Origin: Bacteroidales bacterium
GTDB taxonomy: Bacteria > Bacteroidota > Bacteroidia > Bacteroidales > UBA12077
DNA length: 43,621 nucleotides
Assembly (NCBI GenBank): GCA_022360575.1
Contig: JAKSCO010000215.1
Location: forward strand, 1-43,621
Reading direction: 5' to 3'
A program made the translations under genes and the position numbers. Positions 1 through 8,749 of the stretch are shown here, piece after piece. The notes beneath the pieces are model-generated. The model saw nothing but the letters and a program-made list of their open reading frames with translations, was not told where the DNA came from and did no database searches. Position 1 is the stretch's first letter, and each line of letters starts with the position of its first letter.

Positions 1-99
1 AATTGTGTCGGTTCTTTAATGCCCTGTAACGGCTTGGCTATGTTTATGTATATATTTCACCTCATAATTAAATATTGTACAGCTTTTATAATTACTGCC

Positions 100-368
100 A
101 ACATATATATAAGAACACAATGCTCTTATATCTCTTTATTATACTCGTATTATCCAAATGTTTACTTGTTAAAACTGCTATTAAAAACTTTGCCTTTTGC
201 TTAATTTTTAATTAGAGTGTCGCATCGTTAATACAGATGCATTTTGCAAGCCTTAAATTTAAGGGTTTTCGTGAGATATTTATTGAAATATCACAAAAAA
301 ATTACGGTTCGATTGTTTGGGCTTACCTGCCCAAGATGTTTGGGCTTACCTGCCCAAGGTGTTTGGGC
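100..368. repeat. Left copy of the direct repeat that brackets the cluster
   Basis: This stretch matches the right edge of the window (from about 43218) in the same orientation. Shared blocks include the start AACATATATATAA, TATACTCGTATTATCCAAATG, the AGAGTGT-GCATCGTTAATAC region, TTTTCGTGAGATATTTATTG, and the 23-bp units at the end. The right copy has about a dozen extra bases near its start and scattered substitutions. I see no convincing open reading frame; small frames on the plus strand are chance. The repeat may be a dispersed genomic element or the boundary of a transferred segment. That the repeat exists is seen directly; its role is unknown. Confidence 0.85.
314..368. repeat. Short 23-bp tandem array, two units plus a partial
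   Basis: Two full 23-bp units (314-336 and 337-359) are followed by nine bases of a third. Each unit contains the inverted repeat TTGGGC-TTACCT-GCCCAA. The junction between units forms the reverse arrangement, GCCCAA-GGTGT-TTGGGC, so a transcript could fold into either of two hairpin registers. The same unit forms a much longer array at the right edge. Array length clearly differs between copies, as expected for a minisatellite. Confidence 0.9.
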
Positions 369-419
369 GAAAATAGAAAATAAAATTTTCTATTTTCGCC
401 TTGTTCTTTATAGAACAAG
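366..419. repeat. Two consecutive perfect inverted repeats (hairpins)
   Basis: A 16-bp perfect inverted repeat (GGCGAAAATAGAAAAT at 366-381, its complement at 385-400) has a 3-nt loop. It is followed at once by a second, with arms CTTGTTC at 400-406 and GAACAAG at 413-419 around TTTATA. The first arm begins inside the last partial 23-bp unit, so repeat and hairpins are continuous. No gene overlaps them. They could be transcription barriers or part of a mobile repeat; neither can be settled here. Confidence 0.75.
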
Positions 420-554
420 TAATAAACATTAAACGATATGCAAACTTGTTTTTTTATACTGCGAGGATGTTAATCCTATATTTCACGTTTGCTGAATTTA
501 TCTTTGTTGTTGTCAGCACCAAATTTCTTTTTATCGAAACTTGCGAAGCTATAA

Positions 555-580
555 ATATAAAAAGTCAGCTAAAGCTGACT
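555..580 (-). terminator. Rho-independent terminator candidate downstream of the cluster
   Basis: Read on the minus strand, an 8-bp perfect stem (AGTCAGCT, 2-nt loop, AGCTGACT; plus-strand arms 563-570 and 573-580) is followed by TTTTTATATTTAT. This is the standard layout of an intrinsic terminator. It lies about 285 bp past the stop of the APS kinase gene, the last gene of the minus-strand cluster, so it is the natural end of the transcript. Confidence 0.65.
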
Positions 581-864
581 CTACCTTAACAATTGGAGGT
601 ATGAAATATTACTCACTTTAAAGCACAAATAAATTGCTTATTAAATATTATTCAATTTAAGTTCTGCACTATCTAAGCAATGTTTTATACCAAATGAATT
701 TCAAAGTGAGGGATTTGTAAAAATGAATAATTTTTGTCTTAGACGCGACGAAAAAGTAAAAAATAGCCGAGTTACCTTGCAACTTTTTTGTTACAAAACA
801 CCTTGCCGCCACACAAATGAATGCGAGCTTTTTAAAGAATTTGGTTACACTCGTATTTAAATCT
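581..864. other. Intergenic, no gene supported
   Basis: This lies between the terminator candidate and the APS kinase stop. A 45-codon plus-strand frame (723-860) starts with ATG but has a Cys- and Thr-rich composition unlike the genes here, and I do not count it as a gene. No RNA gene or further strong hairpin was seen. Bases 420-554 also hold nothing convincing. Confidence 0.5.
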
Positions 865-1473
865 TCATACCTCGCTTAAGCCTATCTTATTAATTATTCT
901 ATTAAAGATTAAGCAACTACATTCTTCAATAGATTGATTAGCTGTATTCAAAATTATATCTGGATTCTTCGGTATTTCATAAATTGATGAAATACCTGTG
1001 AAATTCTTAACCTGTCCATTTCTTGCCTTTTTATAGAGACCTTTTACATCACGTTTTTCACATATATCAATCGGCGTATTAAGATATATCTCAAAAAGAT
1101 CATCATCTCCTATAATCTGGCGAACTGTATTTTGCATTTCCCTTGTTGGAGTAATACATGCTGCAATGGTAATTATACCAGTACAAAAAAACAATTTTGA
1201 CACTTCTGCAACTCTTCGAATGTTCTCTATCCTATCAGAATATGAGAATCCCAGATTAGCGTTTAATCCCTTACGAATCTTATCACCATCCAGAACTACT
1301 GTTAATAAATCTTTTGAATGAAATTTTTTCTCCAATTCTTGAGCTAAAGTACTTTTCCCAGAGCCTGACAACCCCGTGAACCAAATAACTATTCCTCTTT
1401 GCTTTAGTATTTGTTCCTTTTGCAACCTTTCTATAAATCTTTCCCTTTCGGGGAAAATGGTATTGTATATCAT
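865..1473 (-). CDS. cysC: Adenylylsulfate (APS) kinase
   Basis: Transfers a phosphate from ATP to adenosine 5'-phosphosulfate to give PAPS, the sulfate donor of sulfotransferases; cytosolic. At 202 aa it has the usual CysC length. Visible motifs in order: P-loop GLSGSGKST (about residues 34-42), LDGDKIRKGL, the ENIRRVAEVSKLF helix that binds the nucleotides, and the KGLYKKARNG...NFTGI signature with EIPKNPDI near the C terminus. No ATP sulfurylase lies in the window, so APS must come from elsewhere. As the last gene of the cluster, 155 bp after the phosphopantetheinyl transferase, it most likely feeds PAPS to the sulfotransferase domain of PKS B. The family call is near certain; the link to the PKS is inference from context. 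Confidence 0.95.
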   Translation of the reverse strand: MIYNTIFPERERFIERLQKEQILKQRGIVIWFTGLSGSGKSTLAQELEKKFHSKDLLTVVLDGDKIRKGLNANLGFSYSDRIENIRRVAEVSKLFFCTGIITIAACITPTREMQNTVRQIIGDDDLFEIYLNTPIDICEKRDVKGLYKKARNGQVKNFTGISSIYEIPKNPDIILNTANQSIEECSCLIFNRIINKIGLSEV

Positions 1474-1628
1474 CTGAATTAAACTTTTTTCTCAGAAATT
1501 AATATTAGTTATTATAATAATGAACTTATCGAAAGTATTAATAGCTGCTTAATATAACCTACCAACCCACTCTAGTAACCATTCAGAAAAAATAAACTTC
1601 TATAGATTTTTATTCCCTAGTTCTAAGG

Positions 1629-2270
1629 CTATAAGAGAGCTGTTTCTATTTTTGTTACCGTAATTTGAGAATTATTGTTATTTGTTGTCAGATAGGATGT
1701 ATAATTTCTGGCAATCTCAAGCTTTTTCACATACCATTCTTTATTATCACACCTTACCTTCTTGTCAACACTTAATTCTTTAAGAGGAATTGACAAACCT
1801 CTACCATCAGCTTTTATAATACTCTCCTTTGTTGACCAAAAGGTAAAAAATGTTTTGTATGGATCTATAGAATTATAAATGGCTTTCCACTGTTCATCAT
1901 TCATCGTATTTTTAAAATGAAGAAACTCTATTTCCATAATATACTGTATATCAATTCCAACTTTGCAATTATCGGAAATAGCACATATTACATATTCACC
2001 AGAATGAGAAATATTAAAATCAACAAAACCGTCAACAAACGGACGGCCATATTTATTATATTTCAAATCAGCTAACGTATAATTTACATGAACAATATTC
2101 TTCAATCCAAAATCAATTAAGAGTTTTCCAAATAGATTTGAATGTTTATCCTTCCAATTCACAAAACGAGCATTTTTATCTTTTAAATTATCAGGTAACT
2201 GGCTGATTAATTTATTCCACCGAGCTGGAGATAAGGGATCTGAATATTTAATATAAAGCACATGGATCAT
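1629..2270 (-). CDS. 4'-phosphopantetheinyl transferase, Sfp type
   Basis: Converts apo carrier proteins to the holo form by moving phosphopantetheine from CoA to the conserved Ser; needed for the nine ACP domains encoded here. At 213 aa it fits the two-lobed Sfp/Gsp type. Visible: the N-terminal half with an RFVNWKDKHSNLFGK segment, VGIDI (about residue 102) carrying the Mg-binding Asp, and FWSTKESIIKADGRGL (about residues 144-159) with the conserved W-x-x-K-E-x3-K pattern. It begins 13 bp after the thioesterase stop, so the two are almost certainly co-transcribed. It may also serve other carrier proteins in the cell. Confidence 0.93.
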   Translation of the reverse strand: MIHVLYIKYSDPLSPARWNKLISQLPDNLKDKNARFVNWKDKHSNLFGKLLIDFGLKNIVHVNYTLADLKYNKYGRPFVDGFVDFNISHSGEYVICAISDNCKVGIDIQYIMEIEFLHFKNTMNDEQWKAIYNSIDPYKTFFTFWSTKESIIKADGRGLSIPLKELSVDKKVRCDNKEWYVKKLEIARNYTSYLTTNNNNSQITVTKIETALL

Positions 2271-2283
2271 AAAAAAGACTAAT

Positions 2284-3000
2284 TCAGCAATGCGGCTCCA
2301 GCGTATTATTGATAATTCTCAATATTTTTTTGAAATTGTCATTAATAAAAAAGTGGTTTCCCTGAAAAATATAATAACTACAAGTCATATTTGTATGTGC
2401 CTCCCAGCCGGTACAGTAAGGCAAGGGTGAATAATTATCATTTTTGCCTAAAAAAACAGAAATGTCACAATTGATTAAGCTGGATATGTTTGGATATAAA
2501 TCAGTTTCTGCCAATTTAAAATCATTTCTAACGATAGGAAGGTATAAATTAACAAGATCGATATTAGAAAAAAAATCTTTTGGCATACCTCCCAATTTTT
2601 CAACACTTTCGCAAAATTCATTTGTACTCAACAAGTGGTATTTCACAGTTCTCTTTTTATCATTATGAGGCGCTGTTCTTCCAGAAAAGAAAATATGTAA
2701 GGGAAGTTGATAGTTGTTTATTTGTAGTTTGTGATTGAGGTAATACGAAATAACACTCCCCAAGCTATGTCCATACAATGCATATTGGGAACCGTCTTGA
2801 AGTTCATCTACGACAATTCTGAGAACATCGTCAATTGCTTCTGACAAATCGCTGTACAAGGGTTCATTAATTCTTTTTCCATGTCCAGCCAATTCAATTG
2901 GACATAAATCGATATAATCTTTTAATTGATTTTTCCACTCCCTGAATATTAAACTCGAACCTCCAGCGTAGGGAAAACAAAACAATTTAATTTTTTGCAT
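2284..3000 (-). CDS. Type II (editing) thioesterase
   Basis: A stand-alone alpha/beta-hydrolase thioesterase of the family that removes wrong or stalled acyl groups from PKS/NRPS carrier proteins. The 238-aa length is typical. It opens with the family's FCFPYAGGSS block. The nucleophile is Ser79 in YGHSLG, the acid is the Asp of GKNDNYSP (about residue 188) and the base is His216 in GNHFF. It sits 6 bp from the nitroreductase stop and 13 bp from the phosphopantetheinyl transferase, a tight three-gene group. As neither PKS protein ends in a thioesterase domain, it could in principle take part in release, but its family usually edits. Confidence 0.93.
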   Translation of the reverse strand: MQKIKLFCFPYAGGSSLIFREWKNQLKDYIDLCPIELAGHGKRINEPLYSDLSEAIDDVLRIVVDELQDGSQYALYGHSLGSVISYYLNHKLQINNYQLPLHIFFSGRTAPHNDKKRTVKYHLLSTNEFCESVEKLGGMPKDFFSNIDLVNLYLPIVRNDFKLAETDLYPNISSLINCDISVFLGKNDNYSPLPYCTGWEAHTNMTCSYYIFQGNHFFINDNFKKILRIINNTLEPHC

Positions 3001-3006
3001 TTTTTA

Positions 3007-3687
3007 TTAATCTTCAATATAAGTAACAAACTCACTCAACTCCATTTTTTCTGTTCTAAAAGTTGTTACAACTGCTTCATTGTCGGGATATCCAACAGCC
3101 ATTGCACAAATTATTTCAGTATTTTCAGGGATCATGGTATATTTTCTTATTAATGGAGAATAGAGTAGCACAGAATATAGTACACATGCTTCCAGTCCCG
3201 AATTTCTGATTGATAACCATAGATTTTGAATAAACAATCCAGCATCAAGGTACATTCCTTTAGAACAATCTCCCTGTATTGATTTGTCGAGATAAGCAAA
3301 AATGACAACCGGGGCGCCAAAAAACTCGAAATTCTCAAGCATATGGGCATTTCGCTTAATCATGTCATCACGCCCTACACCTTTTAATTTGAATAAGTCA
3401 TGCCCACACTTTTTTGCCCTTTGTTGCTGAATTTCTGGTAATTTTTTCGGCTCAAAGGAATAATCTGGGCTAAACGGTTGCTTTTCTTTGGCTGCTTTTA
3501 CAAGATCATCAACCAATAATTTTAATGGATTCCCCTTGACAACACATATTTTCCAAGGCTGAGTGTTTTTTGAGGATGGTGCTTGTTTTCCCAGTTCAAT
3601 ACATTCAAAAAGCAATTCTTTATCAACCTCTTTGTTAAGAAACTTCCGGCATGAATACCTTTCCTTGATAACTTCTGACACTTCCAT
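3007..3687 (-). CDS. Nitroreductase-family FMN oxidoreductase
   Basis: A 226-aa member of the FMN-dependent nitroreductase fold. Family signs are the N-terminal RYSCRKF (an RxSxR-like flavin-phosphate site), APSSKNTQPWK near residue 40, and a C-terminal half with AMAVGYPDNEAV, the usual A-x-GYP flavin/dimer segment. Members reduce nitro groups or quinones, or oxidise azolines and other substrates in natural-product pathways. The substrate here cannot be read from sequence. It lies between an acyltransferase and the thioesterase, with short gaps on both sides, so it is probably a tailoring redox enzyme. It is not an enoylreductase of the kind trans-AT systems use, which are TIM-barrel flavoproteins. 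Confidence 0.87.
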   Translation of the reverse strand: MEVSEVIKERYSCRKFLNKEVDKELLFECIELGKQAPSSKNTQPWKICVVKGNPLKLLVDDLVKAAKEKQPFSPDYSFEPKKLPEIQQQRAKKCGHDLFKLKGVGRDDMIKRNAHMLENFEFFGAPVVIFAYLDKSIQGDCSKGMYLDAGLFIQNLWLSIRNSGLEACVLYSVLLYSPLIRKYTMIPENTEIICAMAVGYPDNEAVVTTFRTEKMELSEFVTYIED

Positions 3688-3733
3688 TGTTTATATTTTT
3701 AATTTCTTTCTGTCTTCTTCTGAACTATTTTTT

Positions 3734-4999
3734 TTAGTACTCCAACTGTTCTTTATGTGGTAAAGCAATCTCAAGCAGATTGTCAATATATTCCTTCTGT
3801 TCATCTTTTGGTAACATTTTGATTTTAAGAACTGAAATAATCATATTTAAAGATTCCTGTAAATCCTGAACAGAAGCATCTTGTTCATTATTCACAATTT
3901 TATCTTTTAAGGTTTGGACTTTTCTGTAAGGAACAATAACCATTTCATGATATTCATCCAGATTGTTTTTCTGGTAATTTTTTGTAGATATTGCTGCGGT
4001 CAGGCTTGATTCAATAAATTTGATGGCCAAATCTCTCTGCACTGGTTTTAATGTTCCTTTGGTATTTCTTTGAAGAACCCTTTCTAAATTATCATTAAAC
4101 GAATAGGATTGTATGAATGGTGTGTGTTTTAGAACCATTTTTTTCAACACTTCCTTGCCCCCAAACTCTATAGTTGCATCAATATTATCTTTTTCCATTT
4201 GCTGCATTGTTTTGTACCAAAGTACAGGATTTATCAAGTGTTGCGCCAAATGGTCCACCATGTCGGTATTTGATGTATAATACTCTCCTGTTAAGTTTGA
4301 TATAATAGGGAGTGTAAGGGGTTTAAAATTAATTTTATCAAGTTCAAGCCTAAAGAGATCATGTGCTTTTTTCAATATTGGACTATGAAATGCTCCACTA
4401 ACTTGTAAAGGAATTACGGTGTAACTCTCTTCTTTAGAAATTTTTTTAAAATGATCCAGAGCTACTTTTTCTCCCGACACTACAATCTCATCTTTTGAAT
4501 TGATATTTGACAAACAAATTACTTTACCGGTTTCTTTTGATATGGTTTCGCATATTGCACCGATATGGTCAGCATCTGCTTTTAAAACTGCAACCATGCC
4601 GCTATCTGTTCCTTTTACTGACTCATTGATACAGTAGCCCCGTGACCTTACCAAACGAATTGCTGTTTTAAAATCAATTGCACCTGCACAAACCAATGCA
4701 GTAAACTCCCCCAGACTATGACCTGCTAAAACGGTTGGTTCAAATTCCCATTTCATTTTAGCAACTTGGTACTCGGCATAAGAATTGGTTAACAAAGCAG
4801 GTTGTGCGTTCTCCGTTTTCTTAAGTTCTGACGGATCAGACGCAAGACATAGTTTTTTTATATCAAAACCCAATGCTTCTGAAGCCTCTTCAAAAATTTT
4901 TTTAGCAATTGAATATTCCCTGAGCAATTGATTACCCATTCCAACAAATTGAGATCCCTGACCTGGAAACAAAGCTGCTATTTTCATTATTTTATGCAT
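3734..4999 (-). CDS. Trans-acting acyltransferase (FabD-like), copy 1
   Basis: Loads malonyl-CoA, or hydrolyses acyl groups, on the AT-less PKS modules. The FabD fold fills residues 1-300: PGQGSQFVGMG at the start, nucleophile Ser in GHSLGEF (about residue 94), the carboxylate-binding Arg in VRSRGYC, the His of GAFHSP (about residue 203), and QHLINPVLWY. A further 120 residues follow (a TKNY...VPYRKVQTLKDK segment, then a helical tail), an extension I recall from trans-AT cluster acyltransferases and shared with the second copy at 9012-10280. Met5 lines up with the start of that second copy, so 4987 is an equally good start. It may be the malonyl loader or the acyl-hydrolase partner; both copies keep the loader residues. 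Confidence 0.92.
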   Translation of the reverse strand: MHKIMKIAALFPGQGSQFVGMGNQLLREYSIAKKIFEEASEALGFDIKKLCLASDPSELKKTENAQPALLTNSYAEYQVAKMKWEFEPTVLAGHSLGEFTALVCAGAIDFKTAIRLVRSRGYCINESVKGTDSGMVAVLKADADHIGAICETISKETGKVICLSNINSKDEIVVSGEKVALDHFKKISKEESYTVIPLQVSGAFHSPILKKAHDLFRLELDKINFKPLTLPIISNLTGEYYTSNTDMVDHLAQHLINPVLWYKTMQQMEKDNIDATIEFGGKEVLKKMVLKHTPFIQSYSFNDNLERVLQRNTKGTLKPVQRDLAIKFIESSLTAAISTKNYQKNNLDEYHEMVIVPYRKVQTLKDKIVNNEQDASVQDLQESLNMIISVLKIKMLPKDEQKEYIDNLLEIALPHKEQLEY

Positions 5000-5042
5000 T
5001 AATTATAAATGAATATGTGTTTATCTAAAATTTTGTATGAAA

Positions 5043-6833
5043 TTAAAACTCATTGTATTTTCCTGAAATAATTTTTTCATACATACTGTTATCTAATGCT
5101 TTATATGACTTTGTTAAAAGATTTAAAACAAAAAGAGAATCGCTAACCTTATTAATATTATATCCTTCATTTTGGTAGGCACTTTTTTTGTTTTTATGTG
5201 TGCTCGTTTTTTCTATTCGGTTAACTAATCTTAGAAATAATGGGATGGCTTCTTTTGACATAGATTTATACAAATATTCTGAAAATCGACCTAAATCAAA
5301 ATCTTTTTTAACAGCTTCTATAACTGCCATTCCTGCTTTACCTTCAATATTTGGAATTTTAACACCAAATACAATAACATCTTTAATAAAACTGTGCTTT
5401 GCAATAACAGATGCGGTATCAGAAGATGATATATTTTCTCCTCTCCACCTATAGGTGTCATTAGCCCTGTCAATAAACTGATAATGTGGCAATCCAAAAG
5501 AGAAACCAACATTAACTCTTTTTATGATGTCTCCGGTTAAGAAATAAGCATCGCCTTTTTGAAATACATTATATAGAATTTTATTTTTTAAATGCTGGTT
5601 ATTAGAATAAAATTGGTATTGATCAGTATTCGTTATTTTTGTAATTAACATACCCTGCTGGTATGCTTTTACATTAAGCAATCTGTTTTTATTATCTCTG
5701 GCAAGTTCTTCCGTGTTTGAGTCATATTGTACAACATTAAATGAACTTAATGAAAATCCAAAGGTTTCCTTCTTATTAAAGGAGTTTAAGAATGCCATAT
5801 TTCCTTCAGTGAGTGCATAAAACTCGCATATTCGCTTTATGTTGAGTTTATTCTTAAATTCATCCCATATGTTATATTGAAGGCCATTACCTGTGCACTT
5901 AAGCGATTTCGAAACAGATATTTTCTCTTTATTTGCATGGTTTAATAGAAATCGGCAAATTTCACCGATATAAGAAAAACATGTAACATTATTTTCGTTA
6001 ACATCAAAAAAGAAGTCAGATGCTGAAAACTTTCTTTTAAGAACCAAGGTAGCTGATTTTAAAACAACCGGGCCAAAAGCTGTATGTAAACCACTACCAT
6101 GGTATATAGGTAGGAAGTTATACATAATATCTTTTTTTGTAAGTAAAAGTGCAAAATCAGCAAATGCTTTTGAGGCTCTGTACCATTTTAAGTGACTAAT
6201 AAGTATAGGCTTTATTTTTCCAGTAGTACCCGAGGTGAAAATGTAGTAACATGGTGTATGAATATCTATTTCCGGAATATGAGAAGGTTCATTAGTTGTA
6301 TAATTTTGAATTTCAGAATAAAAGTCAATATCCCCATTTTTACAGTATTCAGTTTCACCATCTTTGATATAGATAAACTGATCAATACTTTTTTCAAGAT
6401 TCTTTCTTAACTCATTTACATTATTTGTTACTTCCTCACCATAAAACAAATATTTTGCATTTATAGCTTCAAAGGCATCTAATAATACTTTACCTTTAAG
6501 GGTAATATTTATTAGTCCACTTATAACTCCAACTTTTGAAGCCCCCGTTAACAAAGCTAAAAACTCAATCCGGTTTGCCATCATTATGGCTATTGTTTCA
6601 CCTTTTTCAAAACCTTTTGATTTGAGCAAATCAGCAAACCTATTAGATAGTTCATTAAATTGCTTCCAAGTGATGCTTCTATTTGAATCAATCATCATGA
6701 CCTTATTGGGAAACCTCTTGGCATTTTGTCCAATTTTTTTCCCAATTGTTAGTTGGTTTGGTGGCGACTTTATTTTAAACCACATCATACGAAATAAAAC
6801 AAACAACATAAGTGGTATATCAAAAATTTTCAT
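5043..6833 (-). CDS. FATP-type acyl-CoA synthetase (AMP-forming)
   Basis: An adenylate-forming enzyme of about 596 aa, closest in motifs to the fatty-acid-transport/very-long-chain acyl-CoA synthetase branch. Visible: the P-loop YIFTSGTTGK (about residues 199-208), a FYALTEGN core motif, TGDI, the RWRGENIS hinge typical of the FATP branch, and a C-terminal lysine in a TSTHKNKK segment. A hydrophobic stretch at the N terminus (residues 5-18) suggests membrane association, as in relatives. It activates a carboxylic acid with ATP and usually forms the CoA ester. In this cluster it could prepare the starter acyl group for the ACP pair at the start of PKS A. The acid is not predictable. It lies 43 bp from the acyltransferase and 29 bp from the hydrolase gene. 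Confidence 0.88.
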   Translation of the reverse strand: MKIFDIPLMLFVLFRMMWFKIKSPPNQLTIGKKIGQNAKRFPNKVMMIDSNRSITWKQFNELSNRFADLLKSKGFEKGETIAIMMANRIEFLALLTGASKVGVISGLINITLKGKVLLDAFEAINAKYLFYGEEVTNNVNELRKNLEKSIDQFIYIKDGETEYCKNGDIDFYSEIQNYTTNEPSHIPEIDIHTPCYYIFTSGTTGKIKPILISHLKWYRASKAFADFALLLTKKDIMYNFLPIYHGSGLHTAFGPVVLKSATLVLKRKFSASDFFFDVNENNVTCFSYIGEICRFLLNHANKEKISVSKSLKCTGNGLQYNIWDEFKNKLNIKRICEFYALTEGNMAFLNSFNKKETFGFSLSSFNVVQYDSNTEELARDNKNRLLNVKAYQQGMLITKITNTDQYQFYSNNQHLKNKILYNVFQKGDAYFLTGDIIKRVNVGFSFGLPHYQFIDRANDTYRWRGENISSSDTASVIAKHSFIKDVIVFGVKIPNIEGKAGMAVIEAVKKDFDLGRFSEYLYKSMSKEAIPLFLRLVNRIEKTSTHKNKKSAYQNEGYNINKVSDSLFVLNLLTKSYKALDNSMYEKIISGKYNEF

Positions 6834-6862
6834 TGAATTCAGCTATTTCAATTTAGTTTAAC

Positions 6863-7885
6863 TTAATCTGTATATTTATTTTCGGGTTTAATAACAGTTC
6901 GTTCAATAATTTGAGCTATTTCAGTAGCAGCATCACATTGAATACTATGCCCTGCATTTGATATTGGATATACTTTTGAATTTAAAATACTTTGCAGTAT
7001 GCTATATGATTCATGTTTGAATATTACATCTTGATCACCATAAAATATCTGGGTAATTATCGTTGATTTCGCGATATCCTGATATTTTTTTAAATGTGAT
7101 TGTGTAAAGAAACTTCTGTAAACTGTTATCCAGGATTTAGCAAATCCTTTTTTTTTGAGTTGAAGATAAAAAGGTTTTTCATATCTCTCTCTATTTTCTT
7201 TGTCTGTAAAATTTCTTTTAAAAATATTCTGCATAGCTTTTTGCAAGAATATACGGGTTAAAAACTCTCCTGCAATTGGCATATTAAAAGGAAATATTTT
7301 CATAGAAATAGTTATAGGACTTAATAAGCTCAAACTTTCAATTTTTTTGCATCCTGAAAGACAATATTCAGCTGCAAGGCTACAACCCAAAGACAAAGCA
7401 ATTAAATGCATTCGTTTTTTTATCTCAAGTTTTTGTAATAAATCATCAATTTGCTTACAAATAAGCTTACTGGTAAGCTTTTCTGTTGAAGGTGCCGAAA
7501 AACCAAGACCTTGCCAATCAAACAATAAAACAGAGAATCCCTTTTTATGCATAATTGCTGACAACTCATCCCATGTTTCTATAAACATCGGAAAACCATT
7601 AATAAAAAGAAAAAAATCCTTTCCGGAGTTTTCAATATAACGGTACCTTGTATTGCCTGAGTTTAATTTTATATAACCCTTATTACCAAGATTTGCTGCA
7701 CATTCTTTATAATCTGATGTTTCGCTGCCAAATAACAAGTATAAGATCACTAACACTATAATGTGCAGTAACATTAAAGAGCCCCCTAAATACCTTAATC
7801 CAAAAGGGAATGCAATTAAACTTAGGTTTAGAAAAACAACTAATAAATTCCCCAAAAATATAAGTTTAAAACGGAGCATATTCAT
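6863..7885 (-). CDS. Membrane-anchored alpha/beta hydrolase
   Basis: 340 aa. Residues about 5-50 form two hydrophobic segments (LIFLGNLLVVFLNLSLIAF and a LLHIIVLVILYLLF stretch), so the protein is probably anchored with its hydrolase domain attached behind. The catalytic part follows: the oxyanion region near FINGFPMF, LLFDWQGLGFSA, the nucleophile elbow ALSLG (Ala in place of the first Gly), the acid in YGDQDVIF and the base in AGHSIQ. It is neither a type II thioesterase nor a standard lipase by motif. It is grouped with the enoyl-CoA hydratase (21 bp away) and the FATP-type ligase (29 bp away), a small acyl-processing set. Possible roles are hydrolysis of an acyl ester or of the final product. 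Confidence 0.82.
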   Translation of the reverse strand: MNMLRFKLIFLGNLLVVFLNLSLIAFPFGLRYLGGSLMLLHIIVLVILYLLFGSETSDYKECAANLGNKGYIKLNSGNTRYRYIENSGKDFFLFINGFPMFIETWDELSAIMHKKGFSVLLFDWQGLGFSAPSTEKLTSKLICKQIDDLLQKLEIKKRMHLIALSLGCSLAAEYCLSGCKKIESLSLLSPITISMKIFPFNMPIAGEFLTRIFLQKAMQNIFKRNFTDKENRERYEKPFYLQLKKKGFAKSWITVYRSFFTQSHLKKYQDIAKSTIITQIFYGDQDVIFKHESYSILQSILNSKVYPISNAGHSIQCDAATEIAQIIERTVIKPENKYTD

Positions 7886-7906
7886 TCATTTTAAGGTATG
7901 CGAAAA

Positions 7907-8749
7907 CTATTTATTCATACTGTTATTAATGATTTCATCAATCATACTCAAGTTATCCGACACTTTACCTTTAAAATCAGATGGCCGTTTTTCCTGAAAC
8001 GACTTTACGCCCTCTCGTGCATCATCCAATGCTCCCAACACTTTTAACAACTTTGACTCTAATATATGAGCCTCCGAAGGATGATTAACAGTTAGCATTG
8101 ACCACATTAATTTTCGAGTGACTGAAACTGATAATTGAGACGAATCTTCAATTAATTTTCTTGCATTTTCTTTGGCTTTAATTAGCAATAATTCTGATGG
8201 ATATACTGCATTTATCAACCCTCCTAAAAGGGCCTCTTTCTCGTTGAATATTTTACCGGAATATGTCCATTCTAGGGCTTTTGAGACACCAACTATCCTG
8301 GGTAAAAACCATGAAGAACAGGACTCTGGTATTATTCCTCTCTGACTAAAAACAAATCCAAATTTAACACCCGTTGCAGACAAACGCATATCCATAGGCA
8401 GGGTTAGGGTTATTCCAGTTCCAATTGCGGGACCATTAATAGCAGCTATAATTGGTTTACAACAATTAAATATTTCGAGAGCCACCTTTCCTCCTAAATC
8501 AAGATCATTTTTAGAGATTATATCGGACATTGCGGTTTCCTTCTTACCTAAATCAGCACCAGCACAAAAGTATTTTCCTTTTCCTGTTACTATTATTGCT
8601 TTTATTGAATCATTATGGCTAGCATCTGCTAATACTCGTATAATTTCGTTGGCCATATGTTTATTGAATGCATTATAATTATTGGCCCTACTTAATGTTA
8701 TTAACAGCAAATCGTTATCCTGTTCGCATTCTATTGTTTCATAACTCAT
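7907..8749 (-). CDS. Enoyl-CoA hydratase/isomerase (crotonase) family
   Basis: 280 aa, a full-length crotonase fold. The CoA/oxyanion signature is seen twice: YFCAGADLG (about residues 60-68) and the AAINGPAIGTG helix start (about residues 104-114). RGIIPESCSSWFLPRIVG follows, with the Glu near residue 140 at a catalytic position. The enzyme may hydrate, isomerise or dehydrate an acyl-CoA or acyl-ACP. Trans-AT clusters often hold pairs of such enzymes for HMG-type beta-branching, but that cassette (HMG synthase, decarboxylating KS, donor ACP, second ECH) is absent. A role in starter acyl-CoA processing with the adjoining ligase is more likely. About 260 bp without a gene separate it from the acyltransferase upstream. 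Confidence 0.9.
   Translation of the reverse strand: MSYETIECEQDNDLLLITLSRANNYNAFNKHMANEIIRVLADASHNDSIKAIIVTGKGKYFCAGADLGKKETAMSDIISKNDLDLGGKVALEIFNCCKPIIAAINGPAIGTGITLTLPMDMRLSATGVKFGFVFSQRGIIPESCSSWFLPRIVGVSKALEWTYSGKIFNEKEALLGGLINAVYPSELLLIKAKENARKLIEDSSQLSVSVTRKLMWSMLTVNHPSEAHILESKLLKVLGALDDAREGVKSFQEKRPSDFKGKVSDNLSMIDEIINNSMNK

Noticed and set aside
19..589. Three overlapping small plus-strand frames at the left edge
   Set aside because: They lie in the flanking repeat and hairpins, have hydrophobic low-complexity sequence and are not kept intact in the right repeat copy.
723..860. 45-codon ATG-initiated frame on the plus strand
   Set aside because: Short, with a Cys/Thr-rich composition unlike local genes and no recognisable family; it looks like intergenic DNA.
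3007..3687. Nitroreductase as the missing trans-enoylreductase
   Set aside because: Its motifs are those of the FMN nitroreductase fold, not of the TIM-barrel enoylreductases used by trans-AT systems.
7907..8749. Crotonase as part of an HMG-type beta-branching cassette
   Set aside because: HMG synthase, donor ACP, decarboxylating KS and the second crotonase are all absent, and FabF has an intact Cys.
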